The notes under the pieces were generated by a model. It was not told the DNA's origin, did no database searches, and worked only from the letters and a program-made list of their open reading frames with translations. A DNA stretch of 64,000 bases. It comes from Leptoclinus maculatus. Lineage: Eukaryota > Chordata > Actinopteri > Perciformes > Stichaeidae. The stretch lies in the NCBI GenBank assembly GCA_032191485.1, contig JAVDOI010000003.1, positions 14,573,813 through 14,637,812 on the forward strand, read 5' to 3'. This document shows, piece after piece, positions 48,851 through 63,213 of this stretch. The position numbers were made by a program, and so were the translations under genes. Position 1 is the stretch's first letter; each line of letters begins with the position of its first letter.

Positions 48851-50107
48851 CTGTTCAAAAAAATAAATCAGGAACTTTAATGTCCATTCACAATAACCCA
48901 CCACACATTAATTCCAATTAATTCCACAAGTTGAGGCCCCTTTATAGGCCCATTGAAACAAGCCTCATGGCGACCGTTTCCCCCAATCACATGCCCGGGT
49001 GTTGTTAAAAAGCTACAGTGGGGAAGCAAAATCATTTAGACAATGCATGGCGCCTGTTCTCTACACGCACCGGGTTGGGTTGGGTTTAGGGAAACAGAGA
49101 TGGAGATAAGCTAAAATGCTGTTGTCGTGGCAGAGTGCCTTGTTACGAAAATGCTGACAGACACATTAAGTGTGGGAATGCATATTCATAATCCATATCA
49201 GAATGATAATTACTGTAATTTTCTTTGCTCCCTTGTGCGCAATCAAATGCGCCATAACCGCCCTGGCTAATGTCAGTACTGTCAATTAATGTTTGGATAA
49301 ATAAATACAAAAGCCGCAGCCGCTGTCATTATTGCCAAATTAGGGGACTGAAATTATTCACGGAAAGCAATTAAGATAGCACCCCCTCCCTCCCACTCAC
49401 ACCCATCCCATTCCTCCCCATTGCTTTCTGCACCTCCGCACCCCCCCCCCCCCCCCAAAATCCATTTCCCCTGAAGCTACCGAACACTCAATAACCATGA
49501 CAACACAAAAGCCCCTGTGATTTTCCAGGTTGTACATCATAATTTCAGCAGAGGCCTCATGGGAATTACTCTCCAAAGTGAAGGGTGCGGAGATAGCCAC
49601 GTGGAGCCTCGCTGACCTCAGTCTCACCTGAAGTGAACTATTGATTTCATGCCTTTTCGCTGCTAAAAAAGGGAAACATTGGACGCTTCATCATTTCAAC
49701 TTATACAGTACAAAGAGTGGTGGCTCGTGGATGTGCACTCTGCATCTGCCTGTAAACACATGGTGCTGGCTGTAGTAAAAGCAGGAGGGCAGCTACTGAA
49801 CATCCTCCCGTTCTCTATTCTATCTCTGCACTCCTGGACCAAGCTTAACAACAGTACGCTGCTCTATTCAGACGATGATAAGGAAAGAAAGACGTAGAAG
49901 GGGGAAGTGAAGGAGAGAAGAAGAAGAAGGAGAGAAAATAGAATGAGGGCTCAGAGTTAAGCCCTCCCATGAGACTCCTCTTCAACACGACCACAGAGAG
50001 CGGAAGAGAAAGAGCGAGGTTAAGCAAGAGAAAAAGTGACAGAGCCTGGTCTCCCTTGACTAAATATAAAGCAGTGGCTTCAGAGCAGTCGCAGCTCACA
50101 CATTTAG

Positions 50108-50108
<1 letters not shown>

Positions 50109-50178
<70 letters not shown>
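50109..50178. repeat. (TG)n microsatellite in the qki upstream intron
   Basis: About 70 bp of pure TG. Confidence 0.98.
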
Positions 50179-50179
<1 letters not shown>

Positions 50180-51050
50180 AATGTTTAGTGTACCACAGAG
50201 CTGCCAATTAATGAAGCAAGGAAATTCTCTCTACTGCTTCCTCTCCCTTGCTACCGCCGCTGTGCTCTGGCTCTTTTTTATTTTAATGGGGAAGACTCAA
50301 AGCACAAAAATAACACAAAAAAAAAAACTTTCCCCTGCGAAGACAGACAAACGGATATCAATGCAAACATTGGTGATGAAACTTAAATCATTCAAATATT
50401 TCTCGCATTCAGTGTGTGATGATGTGCATCACAGAGCTGAGAAAATGTTCAGTTATAATGCAGGCTAATAGAAATAACATGGTCATGTACAACTGTGAAC
50501 AGTGTACTTTGTATCAAATCAAACCCTGAGCATCAGTTGTCCAAATTATCCAGTTTGTAGTTATGAAAACTGTAAATCTTCTTAAACATACACACAACCA
50601 CGCAAACACACCCAAATAAGCTCCTAAATAGTTGCCAAGCCCCGTTTTGTTCCCTCGTTAACAACCTCGGAGGTGAAGAGAGGGCCGCTTGACACGCAGC
50701 GTCAATGATGATAACCAGACTAGGCTAATTGAACATGGCCCAGGTCAACAGCTAGCCCAGCTAATATTGGCAAGTAAACCCGACTCAATGGAGAGCCAAA
50801 ATCACAACTAATTAGACGCTGCAAGCTCTGTGTAAACACGGATGAACAAGCCCTGACATAACTGCCTATCACACCTGGAAGAGAGCAAAGTAAACACTAT
50901 TAAATCCAATTTTTTCCCCCCTTTGTTACTTCCTTTTCTCAGAGTTCTTATTATTCACATCCCAAATGAACTCAGATCTTAACCTCTACGCCTTTCTACA
51001 AAAAAAGGCAACAAAAAAGTCTGTACTTTGCTTTCATGAATCAAAACAGC

Positions 51051-51081
<31 letters not shown>

Positions 51082-54000
51082 AGAAGCGTCTCCAAAACGC
51101 GGTGGTTCTTTGGAAGCGGGCCAAGCTGACTTGCTCGACAAAACTGAGGAATGAGGGAAGGAAAGAGAAAACGACGAGAGAAAATAAGAACAGAACTTCA
51201 CCAGATGCACATCATGGAGCCTCCTCCATGATGTGCTTTCAAAGCTCAACACGTTTGTGGCAACAATAAATCAAACATTTGTCTTTGCTCTTTTGCTGTC
51301 ACCGTATGGAGAGCTGTATAAACACCATCCACTCCGCTGAAACCACTCTTTGCTCGGTAGCTTTCCATAAACACAGAGGCCTGTTGTCTACCAACAATAA
51401 TTCAAACGGCTCCTTAGATGTTCCTCTCAAATCTAGCGCGGGAAGCCCTGACAAGCACAGTGTGTCCCTGCCGTATGAGTGCAAAATGGAGAACCACAGA
51501 CCAACGGCGTCTTTGTGGCCACACTTAAAACACTTTGTGACGAGAGTGATCTTTTAAAATTCAGAGAAAAAATAATGAGCACATTCAGAGGTTGTTAAGA
51601 GGTGGGGGTTGGTCTCCCACAACACTGTATGGATGAGGGGGGAGTACAGTGTTGGGGCTGTTTGTGCGTGTTGTATGATGATGGATCTGCGGGGCTGTGA
51701 GGGTTAAATGGGCGGCGATGGTGTTGGAAGTGTTGACAGTGTTAGCGCCCTGGTTTGAGCTACACAACAAGTGAGATAGCAGATTTGAGGTGGCTGCAGA
51801 GAGGAGCCGTGAGATCAGGGTAAACCAAAAGATAATGCGGCTGGTGTGGGGTTGGACCGACTTAAGTCGCATCGCCCTGGGTGGACCGGGCCAGCTTCCT
51901 CCCGCTGAAGCACTGCTTAGATGAATGGTTGATGAACAGCGCCAGGGAGAGCAGTTAACACTTCAAGGTGTTGCCACAATTAACTGACTTCTCAGTCAGC
52001 ATGCACCACCCATAATAAAACATTCACTCAGACGTAGCCATCACTAGGACCGTGTGTGTGTGTGTGTGTGTGTGTCAGCATGCTGCGCGTGTGTGTGTGT
52101 GTGTCTGTAATGATCTGGCTGCTGGAATTCCCGGGAGAGGACTAGCTGCTGAATTATAAAATGACAGGGATGAGGGGAAAGGACGTTTTCCTTTATCGTC
52201 CCTAACGCGCACACACACACACGCATGTGCGTAACAAGCACACATACCGACGCGCTCCTGTCCATCAGCGGAAAAGCCACTCAATAAAGCTGCTCTATCC
52301 ACAAGAATCAGATTCAATCAATGAGTCCTATTTGTGAAATCAGCAGAGCGGTAAAAGCTATCAGGGAGGAGCAAGTCGGAGGGATGAGGGGAAGGAGGGG
52401 GAGAGGGAGGAAAAGGGAGACGGTAGTGCGATGAGCTAAAAGGAGGTGAGCCGTGTCCCACCGCCGCTAACCGACAACTCTGCGATGAGGTCACTAGATG
52501 CATGCTAAATCACTGTCATGCTGCACTCGGTTCTGCCTCTCTGCCGATCAAAGCTTCATGAGTTGATGACAAACAAACTGTAGCTGAAGCCAATTGTTAC
52601 AGACAATGGAGCTCGTGTTCGATGCTGTATGTGCACGTGGACGACAATAGCCATTAGCCAACAGATGAGCGGCTGCCTGAGAGTGTTTATAAGGCCGCAC
52701 CCTCACTCCCCTGTGCATCCCCCGACTCCGGGCCCTTTCCTATCCATCTCACCCGCAGATAAACGCAACAGGCGCCTGGATCAGGTCGGATGAATTTGCT
52801 CATGTCTCTGGATGCAGCTGAGGGGGAGTTTTTTGCTCATATCTGGCAGGAGTCACTGTCTATGCAGCTCAGCTCCACTAACAGCTCAGCTTGGCGGAGA
52901 TGAAATGATGAGCGGAGAGACAGATAGAATGAGAGGGGGAACAAAATAGTACCAGGAGGAGGGAAAAAAGTGCTGCCGACCCAAGTACAAGAGAACTTGT
53001 GAATAAATCTCTGAGTTGGTGGAGAGATATGCAAGAAGAAGAAAAGGGAGAGAGGGAGAATACGAGACAGGAAAAGACAAGACAGCGTAGTGAAAACCAA
53101 TTTGTCTGCTCCCGAGAGGGCCGACACTGGCTAAAGCCCGCTTTCCTTCCCTAGCCTCACTGCCAGTCATCACAAACAGGCGTATGCGCACATGTGTGTG
53201 TATATACACACACACACACACTACCGCACACATATCTTAGGCCTGAGCGGGGCCAGGGTCAGGCTCCCTCCAAACTACTCCAATTACCTCAGCAGTAAAC
53301 ACAGCCTGCCCGGGCTGCCTCCTGGGATACAGAGAGGCAGAATGTGTAGAACTGAGAACCAGAGGAAGGGGGAGGAAATAAATCCTACAGAGTGGAGGAG
53401 GGGGGTATTGGGGAGGGAGGAGTAGTTGACTTTATGTAGAGGGGTGGAACTGGTAGCGGCAGCAGCAGCTGGTTTTCCTCCCGTACCCCTCCCTCTCTCT
53501 CTCTCTCTCGCCTTCCCTTTGGTTCCTTCCCAAACTCCAACATCTGGAGGAAAATGATTACTCTCGCCACGCTGCCAAGACGACTTATCAACAATTCCAC
53601 ACTCTCCAGAAGCGTAAGGTTAGAGAGGAGGAAGGAATGAGCACTTTTAGCGAGCTTCAAAACTTCTCCGCACTAAATAAACAAGTGACATGGAAGTTTA
53701 ATCAATTCAAGGCAGCTAAAGCAAACTTAGAAGTTGGATTGGGGTAAGAAAGGAAAACACATGTGCAGCAAACCTGATTCCCAAGTTTTCAACGACAAGA
53801 CTATCAATCAAACTAATTGAAAAAACTGATTTTTGACAAACATCTTTTTCTTTCTTATGGAAAACCATGCATCAATCAAATACTAAAGGAGAGTAAACAC
53901 TACACATTTACAATACATAGAAACAAACCCTATTTGACAGTGTATCAATCAACTACAGGAGAATATAACCTTTCTCCTTTTCTCTCATAAAAAAGCACTT

Positions 54001-57000
54001 CTAAAGAACGTACTGGAGTAAGTGCTGCATGTCCTTTCTCAAATTCACCGCTGCACTTTCAAAGGCAATTGTATTTCCTCTGCCGTGCTCTTCGACTTTT
54101 GTGAACATATCTGCCAAGGGAATCAGGCCTCAACTGTATTTTCCTTTTCCCCCAAAGACTAACAAACGCAATCTCCTGCAACTCCACTCTCCGACTGTCT
54201 TACACCTTCACCCCAGCAAAGCCGCTTTATTTCTCCTTTCCTCGCTCCCAGACAGCTCTGTTAGCGATGTGCGCCATTAGTCATGCTAAACCACCAACAC
54301 ACTAGCTCATTAGCATAGAAGTGAACCTGACGCCAGTCAGATTATTACAGACTCATCACGGCTGCTCCGCCCCATTACTGTCAATCACGCAGCTTACCGA
54401 GGTACAGTTGAAAGTTGCACATTACAAAGTCAGGAACTAACTTCTGTTAATACTTCATTTCTTGCATCATAACAAAGCTCATGAGGGCCAAGGCCTCAGA
54501 GTCAGAGTGTTCTGTCGTGTTGGCTGGTGCTCTGGGTGTTACTATGTGTTGCAGAGAAGTAGAATTGAATTGGTGGAGCCTAGTTTACTTCCACAGCTCC
54601 TCTTTATTATCCATTACATACAAAGTAAGCATGGTTGGAGGACGCAGCCTGGGCCCTGGCACCGGCTCCTGGATCTATGGAGCTTATAATAGCTTTCTAT
54701 TGTGATGAAAGGGGTGAAGTGGGCAGCCTTGGTTCTCTGTGCTAGTCCCATCAGTATCAATTGACACACACATACATAGACTCACTGCCACCGACAGGAG
54801 AAAGGAGAGGAAAAAAGAGACAGACCGAAAATCTGTTTTTCTACCAGCTCGGTGCACTCTCTTGAACTGAAAGAAACAGTTTTTTCCTCTCCCATCAAAA
54901 GCATTTCTAGTAGCACAAGAGGAAAAGCTGTGCAGAAATTCTGAGTGATCTTGTTTATCCTCAGAGACCGGGCTGTTATTCCATGTAACATAACAGCATT
55001 AAGAGCGGATTAATCTTCGCATAAATAACCTAGAAAAATACATACAGATTTAACAACAAGATTTAGATGTATCATTAAAGCTCGTTAGTCTGCACCGGAT
55101 TGGAAAAGCAGAGGAGATGTCACAGGCGAAGAGCAGGGGGGATCATTCGGTCCCTCCATGTTGTACAGCCCAATAAACAGCTGTCTGTTTCTCCTGTCCC
55201 CTTTCTCTCATCATGTGCTCCCTGCCTACCAATCACATTCCCTCTCCTTCCTCTGTCCTCCCAGCCCTTATTCCCAAATTGTAATCTCAGTATCTACCTT
55301 ATTCATCCACCTCTGGTCTTTTTCTCCTCGCCTGCCCTCCCCTCCGTTTAATACCTCATTCCACCGGGCTGCCAGACGGTGCATTGTTCCGTCGCTGCGA
55401 TCCTTTAATGCCATCCAATCGAGCCGGGAATATCTTGAAGGGATTTGGCCAGGGATGATTTCGGAGCTTTAAATACTGCTCGGGGATTTGCATCATTCAG
55501 AGATCCTGACTCCTAAAACAGGGATCTAAGTACCTCCTGCAAGACGTGGATTCAAACCTGGAATGGATCTACGGACGTATGCATGAATACTTTAGACTCT
55601 TTCCTTGGGTGTCCTCTGCACATCTGGCTTATTATGGGACAAATCTGGAAGTCCAGTTAATTCACATGAAAATTAATCTTCTCTACAATGCACAAACTGG
55701 GTCACCAAAAACACCCAGTTACACTATGGTTCTGTTGATGACTGCGATCACTGACCAAGTCAGTTCCCTACAATGCATTGCTGGATATTCTATTTTCTTT
55801 GTATGATAGTGTTATAGATGCTGCATGCCTTAGCTGCCAAGAAAGAACAAACCTAGGGATTTCAACAGAGCTTTTTGAACAGAAACAAAAGAGATGGTTG
55901 GTTTTAGTTCTGCTGTGCCCCCGTGAACACAACCCAAAGTTCCACCATGGGAAAACCAGTCAGCGCAGTAGACAGCAAGTGAAGTGCTGTAAACATACAA
56001 CAGTGCGAAAGAGAAGGACTGTGATAAACAAACCAAATGAACCCAAGTAAGACCAACAACAACAAAAAAGCGTCTAAACTCGAGACACCATGGAGGAGGC
56101 AAAGAAAGCCATCAGTCCAGAGTTGGCTGGTGGGACAGAGAGCGTGAGAGTTTGCAACGGCTGGCAGAGCAAGGCATCACAGACTGTAGGGGCTGCGTTT
56201 GACGTGCGGCCTTTGGGCTCTCTAAACGCTGAGCTCTACACAATCCTATTTCCCTGCCTAAACACTGGGACACACAGTCGCTGGAGAGACGGAGATGAAA
56301 GCAGTGTGTGTGTGTGTGTGTGTGTGTGTATGTATGCGTGTGTGTTCCCACTTTGCAGATGAAGCTTGGCCCTAGTAGCGCCCCTGGGGAAGTTCACAAA
56401 CTACAGTGGGTGGACAATGTATAAAGCGGAGTGTGAGAGAGAGACAAAGGCGCAGAGCGGAAGAAAGACAATGTGCACGAGTCTCAATCGGCACAGGACC
56501 TTTGGAGATGCAGGGTCTTAACCGCAGCTAGCCTACAATCGACCCGCAAGCATATGCACACATGAAAAAACGTCCACACGGAAACACACACACACACATC
56601 TGCACTTCCTTGCCACTCTGTAAGGGGATTAAGGAGACCTTCAAAGAGAGGCAGAGAGATTGGCCAGGGGCCTGCAGGGTCCCACTACATGCCACTGGGG
56701 CACCGGGGCAGATTAAAACTGCCCGGGCTTCTCAGCATGCCTCCTCTCCCTACACACTGCATAAAGACATGTGACAAAACCCCCTGGAGCAGCCACAACC
56801 AGGTGGATTAGTAAGCGGGCTATTTCACAATGATGTCAGGGACCTGGGTGGTTGGGGACCAAAGTGCCTGTGTATGAGTGTGAACTGAAATTAAAAAAGG
56901 ATAGGAAGTGGGCAAGGCAATTTTGTAAGCGGTGCAGAGGGCCTGTGTACATAGAATGCACCTGCACTGGGGATCTTGGTTGACTTAAAGATCTAAATGA

Positions 57001-59594
57001 ACGAGACAAGAGAAGAAACGGGACTAAATCCCAGAAGAGGGAAGAAATGAAAGAGGTGGATTAGAAACAGGATGATGTTTCAAGGAAGGAACAGGGGAAC
57101 GACGAACCCAGGAGACGGTGTAAAAGAGAAACGGCTAATTGCGGTGTGATGAAGCTGAGGTTTGGTTCAGGACAATAATGGAGGACAACAGAGCTACCAC
57201 CAACAAGAAGTCTTCTTAATTATGGCCTGACATTTAGGCTTGTTCAACAAGAAAGACTTAATCATGTGCGTTTGTGTGATTCATTGTTGGATGATCCATC
57301 ATCGTTAAGAATTTGATGGATTCAAATATATCCCTCTATGAAACATTGGTTCCATATGTGCAGATATTTGCAGTGGTTGAAGCTAAATTATTATATTGTT
57401 ATATTTTTTGGCGTAACTGCAGCATGTGTGCCTCATGCAGATAAAAGTTGAAGCCTACGGTGACAACCGACACATTATTTTAGAGCAATGCAGACGCATG
57501 TTACCGTGCTTCTCCGTTTCTCCCCCGATTCTTCACACCAGTGACTTGGTGAATGACACATATAAAACAAGTGAGGAAAGGTGAGGACGGTGATGAAAGG
57601 TGCCATTCAGCACAAATGTCATTGCAATGGGAATCGTTTCTCCGCTTTAGACTTGTGTGTGCGGCTCCGTGAGCAGACTCCTGATGATGAGTGGAACAGC
57701 CAGCCGAGTGGAATTCAAAGTCACACGGCCTCTTCCATTGTTCTTGTTTTCATTGCTGCATTGTTCAGTCACCACGTGCAAGCACACATTTCTGAGACAC
57801 AGACCCCCACAGCTAATGATCATACTATAGGCCTGCCCCTGGGGAGACACACATACACAAGAAATTCTATCTACATTACACACAATTACTCCCGTGATGA
57901 CAAAGTCAAATAGTGTTTATTTAAATGGCTCTATCTGATCTGAATCTATGTGCATTTCAGCGACATACAAGAGGGAGATGGGCAAAGCCTCTGAGATCGG
58001 CTGCAGAAGTCTGCACGGATTTCAGTTGTAGGGCCAGGAAATGAAACGGCAGGAGGACAAGAGTAGGGAAGGTGGCCAGGCTTAGGCAGGTTGTTCCCTG
58101 CAGGGGTGCCGCTTCTTTAGGGTTAGGACCACCTGTCTGCCCCCCAGGACAGCCATAGAGCTGGAGATGGGGAGATATGGGCAGATGGAGATGAACCCTT
58201 GGGCCAAGACGGGACCAGGTCCCTCCTGTTGGGCTTGAGCTGAAAGGAGGGACTTGGCACAAAGAGGCTCACTGGTTACTGTATGTAGTCCAGCCATTAA
58301 AAGCTTGGACTGGAGGAATGTGCGCAACTTGAGTCATTTAAATTAGGTGCAAACTTGTAATAACAGAGGCTTTTGTGGCACATCCTCTCCACGCAATATA
58401 TGGAAAACACATTGTGATAGTTCTATAATGCATCAGTGACTGTGGCATTGACAGCTCCAGCCTGTTCTGTGGTTTGTAACCTGTGTTGTTAACAGGCTGC
58501 GGTGGCCTTCAGGCCACTGCAGATACAGTAATGGAAGAGAGTGGTGAATGGCTTGTCCCCTCAATCATCCAGAGAGGAAATAAGAGCAGCACACAGCAAG
58601 AGAAGGGCAAATACACATCAAAAACAAATACAATGAGGAAGGACACACACTTAAGGGGAAAACAGAGAGTGGGGAGAGATGGGCCGAAAGAAACAAGAGA
58701 AAGCAAGACACGGAAATAATTGCAATCCTTTAGTTGACCCGATACTGTAGGTGAAAGAAAGGTGGTAGATAAATAAATTATGGAGATATACAATACATAT
58801 CGGCCCTCGTCTTTAATGAGAGTTACAGAAGAGTTTCTCTTCCTGCACATTTGTGAGCTGGTAAATACTAAATATTCTCTTTAGTCCTCTCAGAGGTGAG
58901 GCCGAAGTAATAAAATAGCACCCACATTCTTCTGCAAATAAGTGTGGATTTTATGAGCAGTACTGGGAGGCCAGTCAGGGTCATGCTTGAGCCTGCTTTC
59001 AGGTGTTTTCAGGTAATGCCAACATTCAGGCCAGAGGAGTCAAGCAGGGCTGTATTGGTGTCTGGAGTGTAGCTGAAGAGTGGTGGAAGGACTTGAGTTC
59101 TCTCGCTATTGGCATGTACAAATGTAGACATGCATGCTTGAGTATATATGGTTTCACCAGACAGGGTCAATCATGGTCACTCCTCACTCACTAACCAATC
59201 AAATGACATGCAGTAAAAGTCATTATTGACACGAGTGTCGGGAAAGCCGCATCTGTTTCCTGTGGTAAAACGGTTTGAGTGGTCAGTTCCAATTATCCAC
59301 TTATCACCTCAAGATCATTAATTAGAGGCGATTTATACGCCACAGTTTCAGTGTTTGCTCTCCTCTGCTCTCCTGGCTACACGGATCCAATAGGTGTCTG
59401 TGAAGTATCGGCCTCAGATGTGTTAGCGGGGCACACGAGGACCAGAAGGCCGTATAAATGAGTACAAACGCTGACGATTTGAAGATGGATAATGATGAAA
59501 GTGGAGGACAAGAGGATGGCTGGGAGTCACAGGTCACACTGCCTTCTGGCCAGTTCCTATCTCTACTGCCTGGGAGTGAATGGAAGCTAAAACA

Positions 59595-59595
<1 letters not shown>

Positions 59596-59649
<54 letters not shown>
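59596..59649. repeat. (CA)n microsatellite
   Basis: About 54 bp of CA. Confidence 0.97.
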
Positions 59650-59650
<1 letters not shown>

Positions 59651-61488
59651 TACAGACAAAGTAAGAATAACAGCAGAACAGCATTGAAGGAGGAGCCCAG
59701 TGATGCAGGCTTGCCGTCTCAAGTAGAGGTCACCAAGTCAAGGAAGCCAATTAAAAAGATGATTAACATTCATGCGGGAGATGCTGTGTCTACGTGCAGG
59801 TGGGCTGATCTCACTATTCTCTCTCTCTCTCACACACACACACACAAAAAGAGAAGCAGTGAACAGCGCGGTCCAGTCTGTTGTAACTGTGGTGTCCTGG
59901 GAGGTAGAGATCAGGAGGTTAATATGATCCAATCCAACTCCTTCATTAGCCTGATGAAGGTAACAGCCTACAGGGACGGAGCGGCTGCAAGGTTGACGAG
60001 AACCTACCTATCTACTGCCTACCTGCAAGGCCTCAAAGCCTACTTGAAACAGCTGGCATAGTGATGCAATAGCCACGTATGTCATTCATCACATTTGCAT
60101 GTGAACACATGCACATACAGTGCATAGGATAAGAACAGTTGTGTTGTGTGTGTCTCTGTCACAGCCTGAACTCTGGAGCTGTACTGCCGGCCTTGCAGCT
60201 CGGTTACAGGCAATAAAACAATATGGTGGGGAGATTTCCCGGGACGATAGAAGCACACAAGCTAGTTTCATCACAACTCAACAGTTTTTTTTTTTCCCTT
60301 TCAGGAACCAAAGACACATAATCTCACAAACACCCGTTTTAGACCATTGCCTTTAGAAGCGCTAACGTAATGTGCACCAAGCACAGTCAATGGCATGCAC
60401 CAACCGGTGAGGCTCAATGGAAAATGTGAGCTTCTGTTCTTATGGATATGGCTGGATGTTATGCATGACAGAGGACGTGGACGAAGTAAACGGGAGTAAA
60501 TAAGAGAATGGTAGGGATAGGTAGGCCTAACAGAGAATAAACATCATTAATTGGGGAGGCACACTAGGAAGGATGCAGCCAGATGGTGTTTTGTACTCAT
60601 TTGTCATACACTGCTGACAGAGAGAGAGGGGAGGACAGAGTGAGAGCTAAAAAGCAAAGAAAACCAAAAAGAGGTGTTTATTGATTGCAAAGTCGGCACA
60701 GTGCTGCCTAGAACAGACTCTCCCTGTTTAAAATCTAGCTCCGCTTGTTCTGCACCACCGTCTCTCTGTGCATGCGAGTGGCTCTGGTAGTTGTACCATT
60801 GTAGCACTCTGCCAAGCCGGATGCATACTGGCGAGTACAGACGCAACACCCCGCAGATCGCCAAACTTGGCGACCATTGAGGTCCATCTGTCTCGCTTTT
60901 ACAAAAACACCCTCTAGTGCATGTTCTCCCATGAAGGTGGTCCATAGCAGAGTGAAAGAGGAGAGACAAAAAAGAAAGAGAAATGAGGAGAAACCGAAGG
61001 CTCAGGGGAGCAAGAGACGGGAATGAGAACAAAAAAGGGGGCCGGCAGACAGGTTTGCCCAAAGGGAGAAACCGTGTGTTGGCCTTGAAGCACTACAATG
61101 CGCCTGGTCAGCCAAACACGGAAAAGGATGGAGGGCTCTCTCTTTGCTATAAAAATGAAAAAAACATCTCATAATCATAATGTGCACTAGAAGTACAAAA
61201 GAAATACCAAAAATAGAACTTAAAAAAGGTGCAATAGAAGGAGTTAGGGGAACACAACAGGGAGCAATCAGCTGGAGCCAGATTGCAGGACTGGGCTCCC
61301 AACGTGTTGAAATGGAGTAGTGCTGGAGGCCGCCGGTCTGCTACCACGCTCACTTTGTTCTCAGCAATGACGGTTTCATTCAGCGAGACGTGGCTCTCCA
61401 GGGCCAAAGTGCTCCTGCACCAACTAGCTCTTTCTTTCTCTGTGTGCCGTTCTCCTTTCAAACCCAACCTTTCCTGCTTCTCAGGTGC

Positions 61489-61521
<33 letters not shown>

Positions 61522-62203
61522 ACCTCGATTGATGTACTGTAGATACCTTGCGGCGAGTGCCGGCCGTCACTGCACTGAATCAGATGTAGAGCAACGTAAA
61601 CATTGTTGTCTGGAGCTTTCGTTATCAGGCAATCTCACATAAATTAAACAGCATGGCGTGACTTCAGTCCTCGCTATAACGCGATTATCCCGACAGGAAC
61701 CTCCTCTTTAAGATCGTATGGTCATACAGCAGCTCCATCACATAAATGAATATGTGAATGTGTTTACATTCAGATTTTAGGATTTAGCCTGCTCGTTTGT
61801 TTGTTTCCACCACCTGCAGTTGAGCAATGCAACAGAATTATATGCATCATTTTCTAGACCAGCAACATTTTAACTGAAAATAATGCAAAGGTCAAAGCCA
61901 TTGTCCACTGACAATTCAGTTAGATACAAATCTATGGACTCCTTAATGTATCCCTAAAAGAAACACTGCATCCAACTATACTTGGGTGAGATTTAGATGT
62001 GCCAAACACATTAATATCTAATAGGAAAAGGTGCCTTTGGGTTACCTCAGGACAAGGCCTTTCTCTGCTATCAGATGGCCTTGTCCAATTGTCTGCCTGT
62101 CATTTTCCCATAAGCCCATGATACAGTGCAGTGACCCAAGGGGACAAATGAGAATTTATCATATCCATAACAATGTCCAGTGAGTAAGCCTGTCAGTCAA
62201 TCA

Positions 62204-62205
<2 letters not shown>

Positions 62206-62251
<46 letters not shown>
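62206..62251. repeat. (CA)n microsatellite
   Basis: About 46 bp of CA. Confidence 0.97.
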
Positions 62252-62255
<4 letters not shown>

Positions 62256-63094
62256 ACTGAAATGCATCCAAACAGAGCCAAACGTGTGTGAGGACACCAA
62301 CACGAGCTCAGTGTCCTCTATCCATCGTCACACCTGTCGATAGCTTCTGGCAGTGAGAGAGGATTCTGATAGATCTGAATAAGCCGTCATCACTCAGATC
62401 ACATTGCTGCTCATCACCTACACGACACCACAAGGCCAACAACATCTTAACTGCTGTGTTAAAAGAAAAAAAGTACACAGAGTGGGTTTAACTGAATGAT
62501 TACCGTCTGTGCCTCTGTTGTATTTCATGTTAAATGTTTGGCCTTGATTGATAATTAATAACACTAAAACGACTCTACAGCCAAAGGCCAGGTTAAAACA
62601 AAGTCGTATAGTTATGGGAAACCCCTTATTGCACAACAGAGGAAGTTCTGTGTTCACCATCCAAAAGTTGTTTGACATTGGGAGTACAACTCAGCAGAAG
62701 ATCATTAATAACATATGGAGGGAAATCGGGTGGATTGGACTTAAGCGGGTTTTCTGTTTACAAAAGTCGTCAGTGAGCTGATTCTTAATTGTGATGGTTA
62801 CATCATTGTATATAATCATGGCATATACACAAATCAGGTTTTCGGTCTCACTCACAATTGGCCGGGGGCTGTTGTAGATCAAAGGGCAATAGCTGACCAC
62901 AGGTCAGTCATTCTTGCTCTCTAACCCTTCTAGGAGACTAGGAAGGAAGGAAGGGGCTCGTAGTGCGGGCGAGTCGGGGTTTATGCACACAGCTCTGCAA
63001 GTATATGAGCGGGGAGGTTACCTAAAGTGCAGTGGGGCTCTGCTGCCGGCTCCGTTTGAGGGCCTTAACCACGGACTCAAGGGATGAGAAGAGT

Positions 63095-63213
<119 letters not shown>

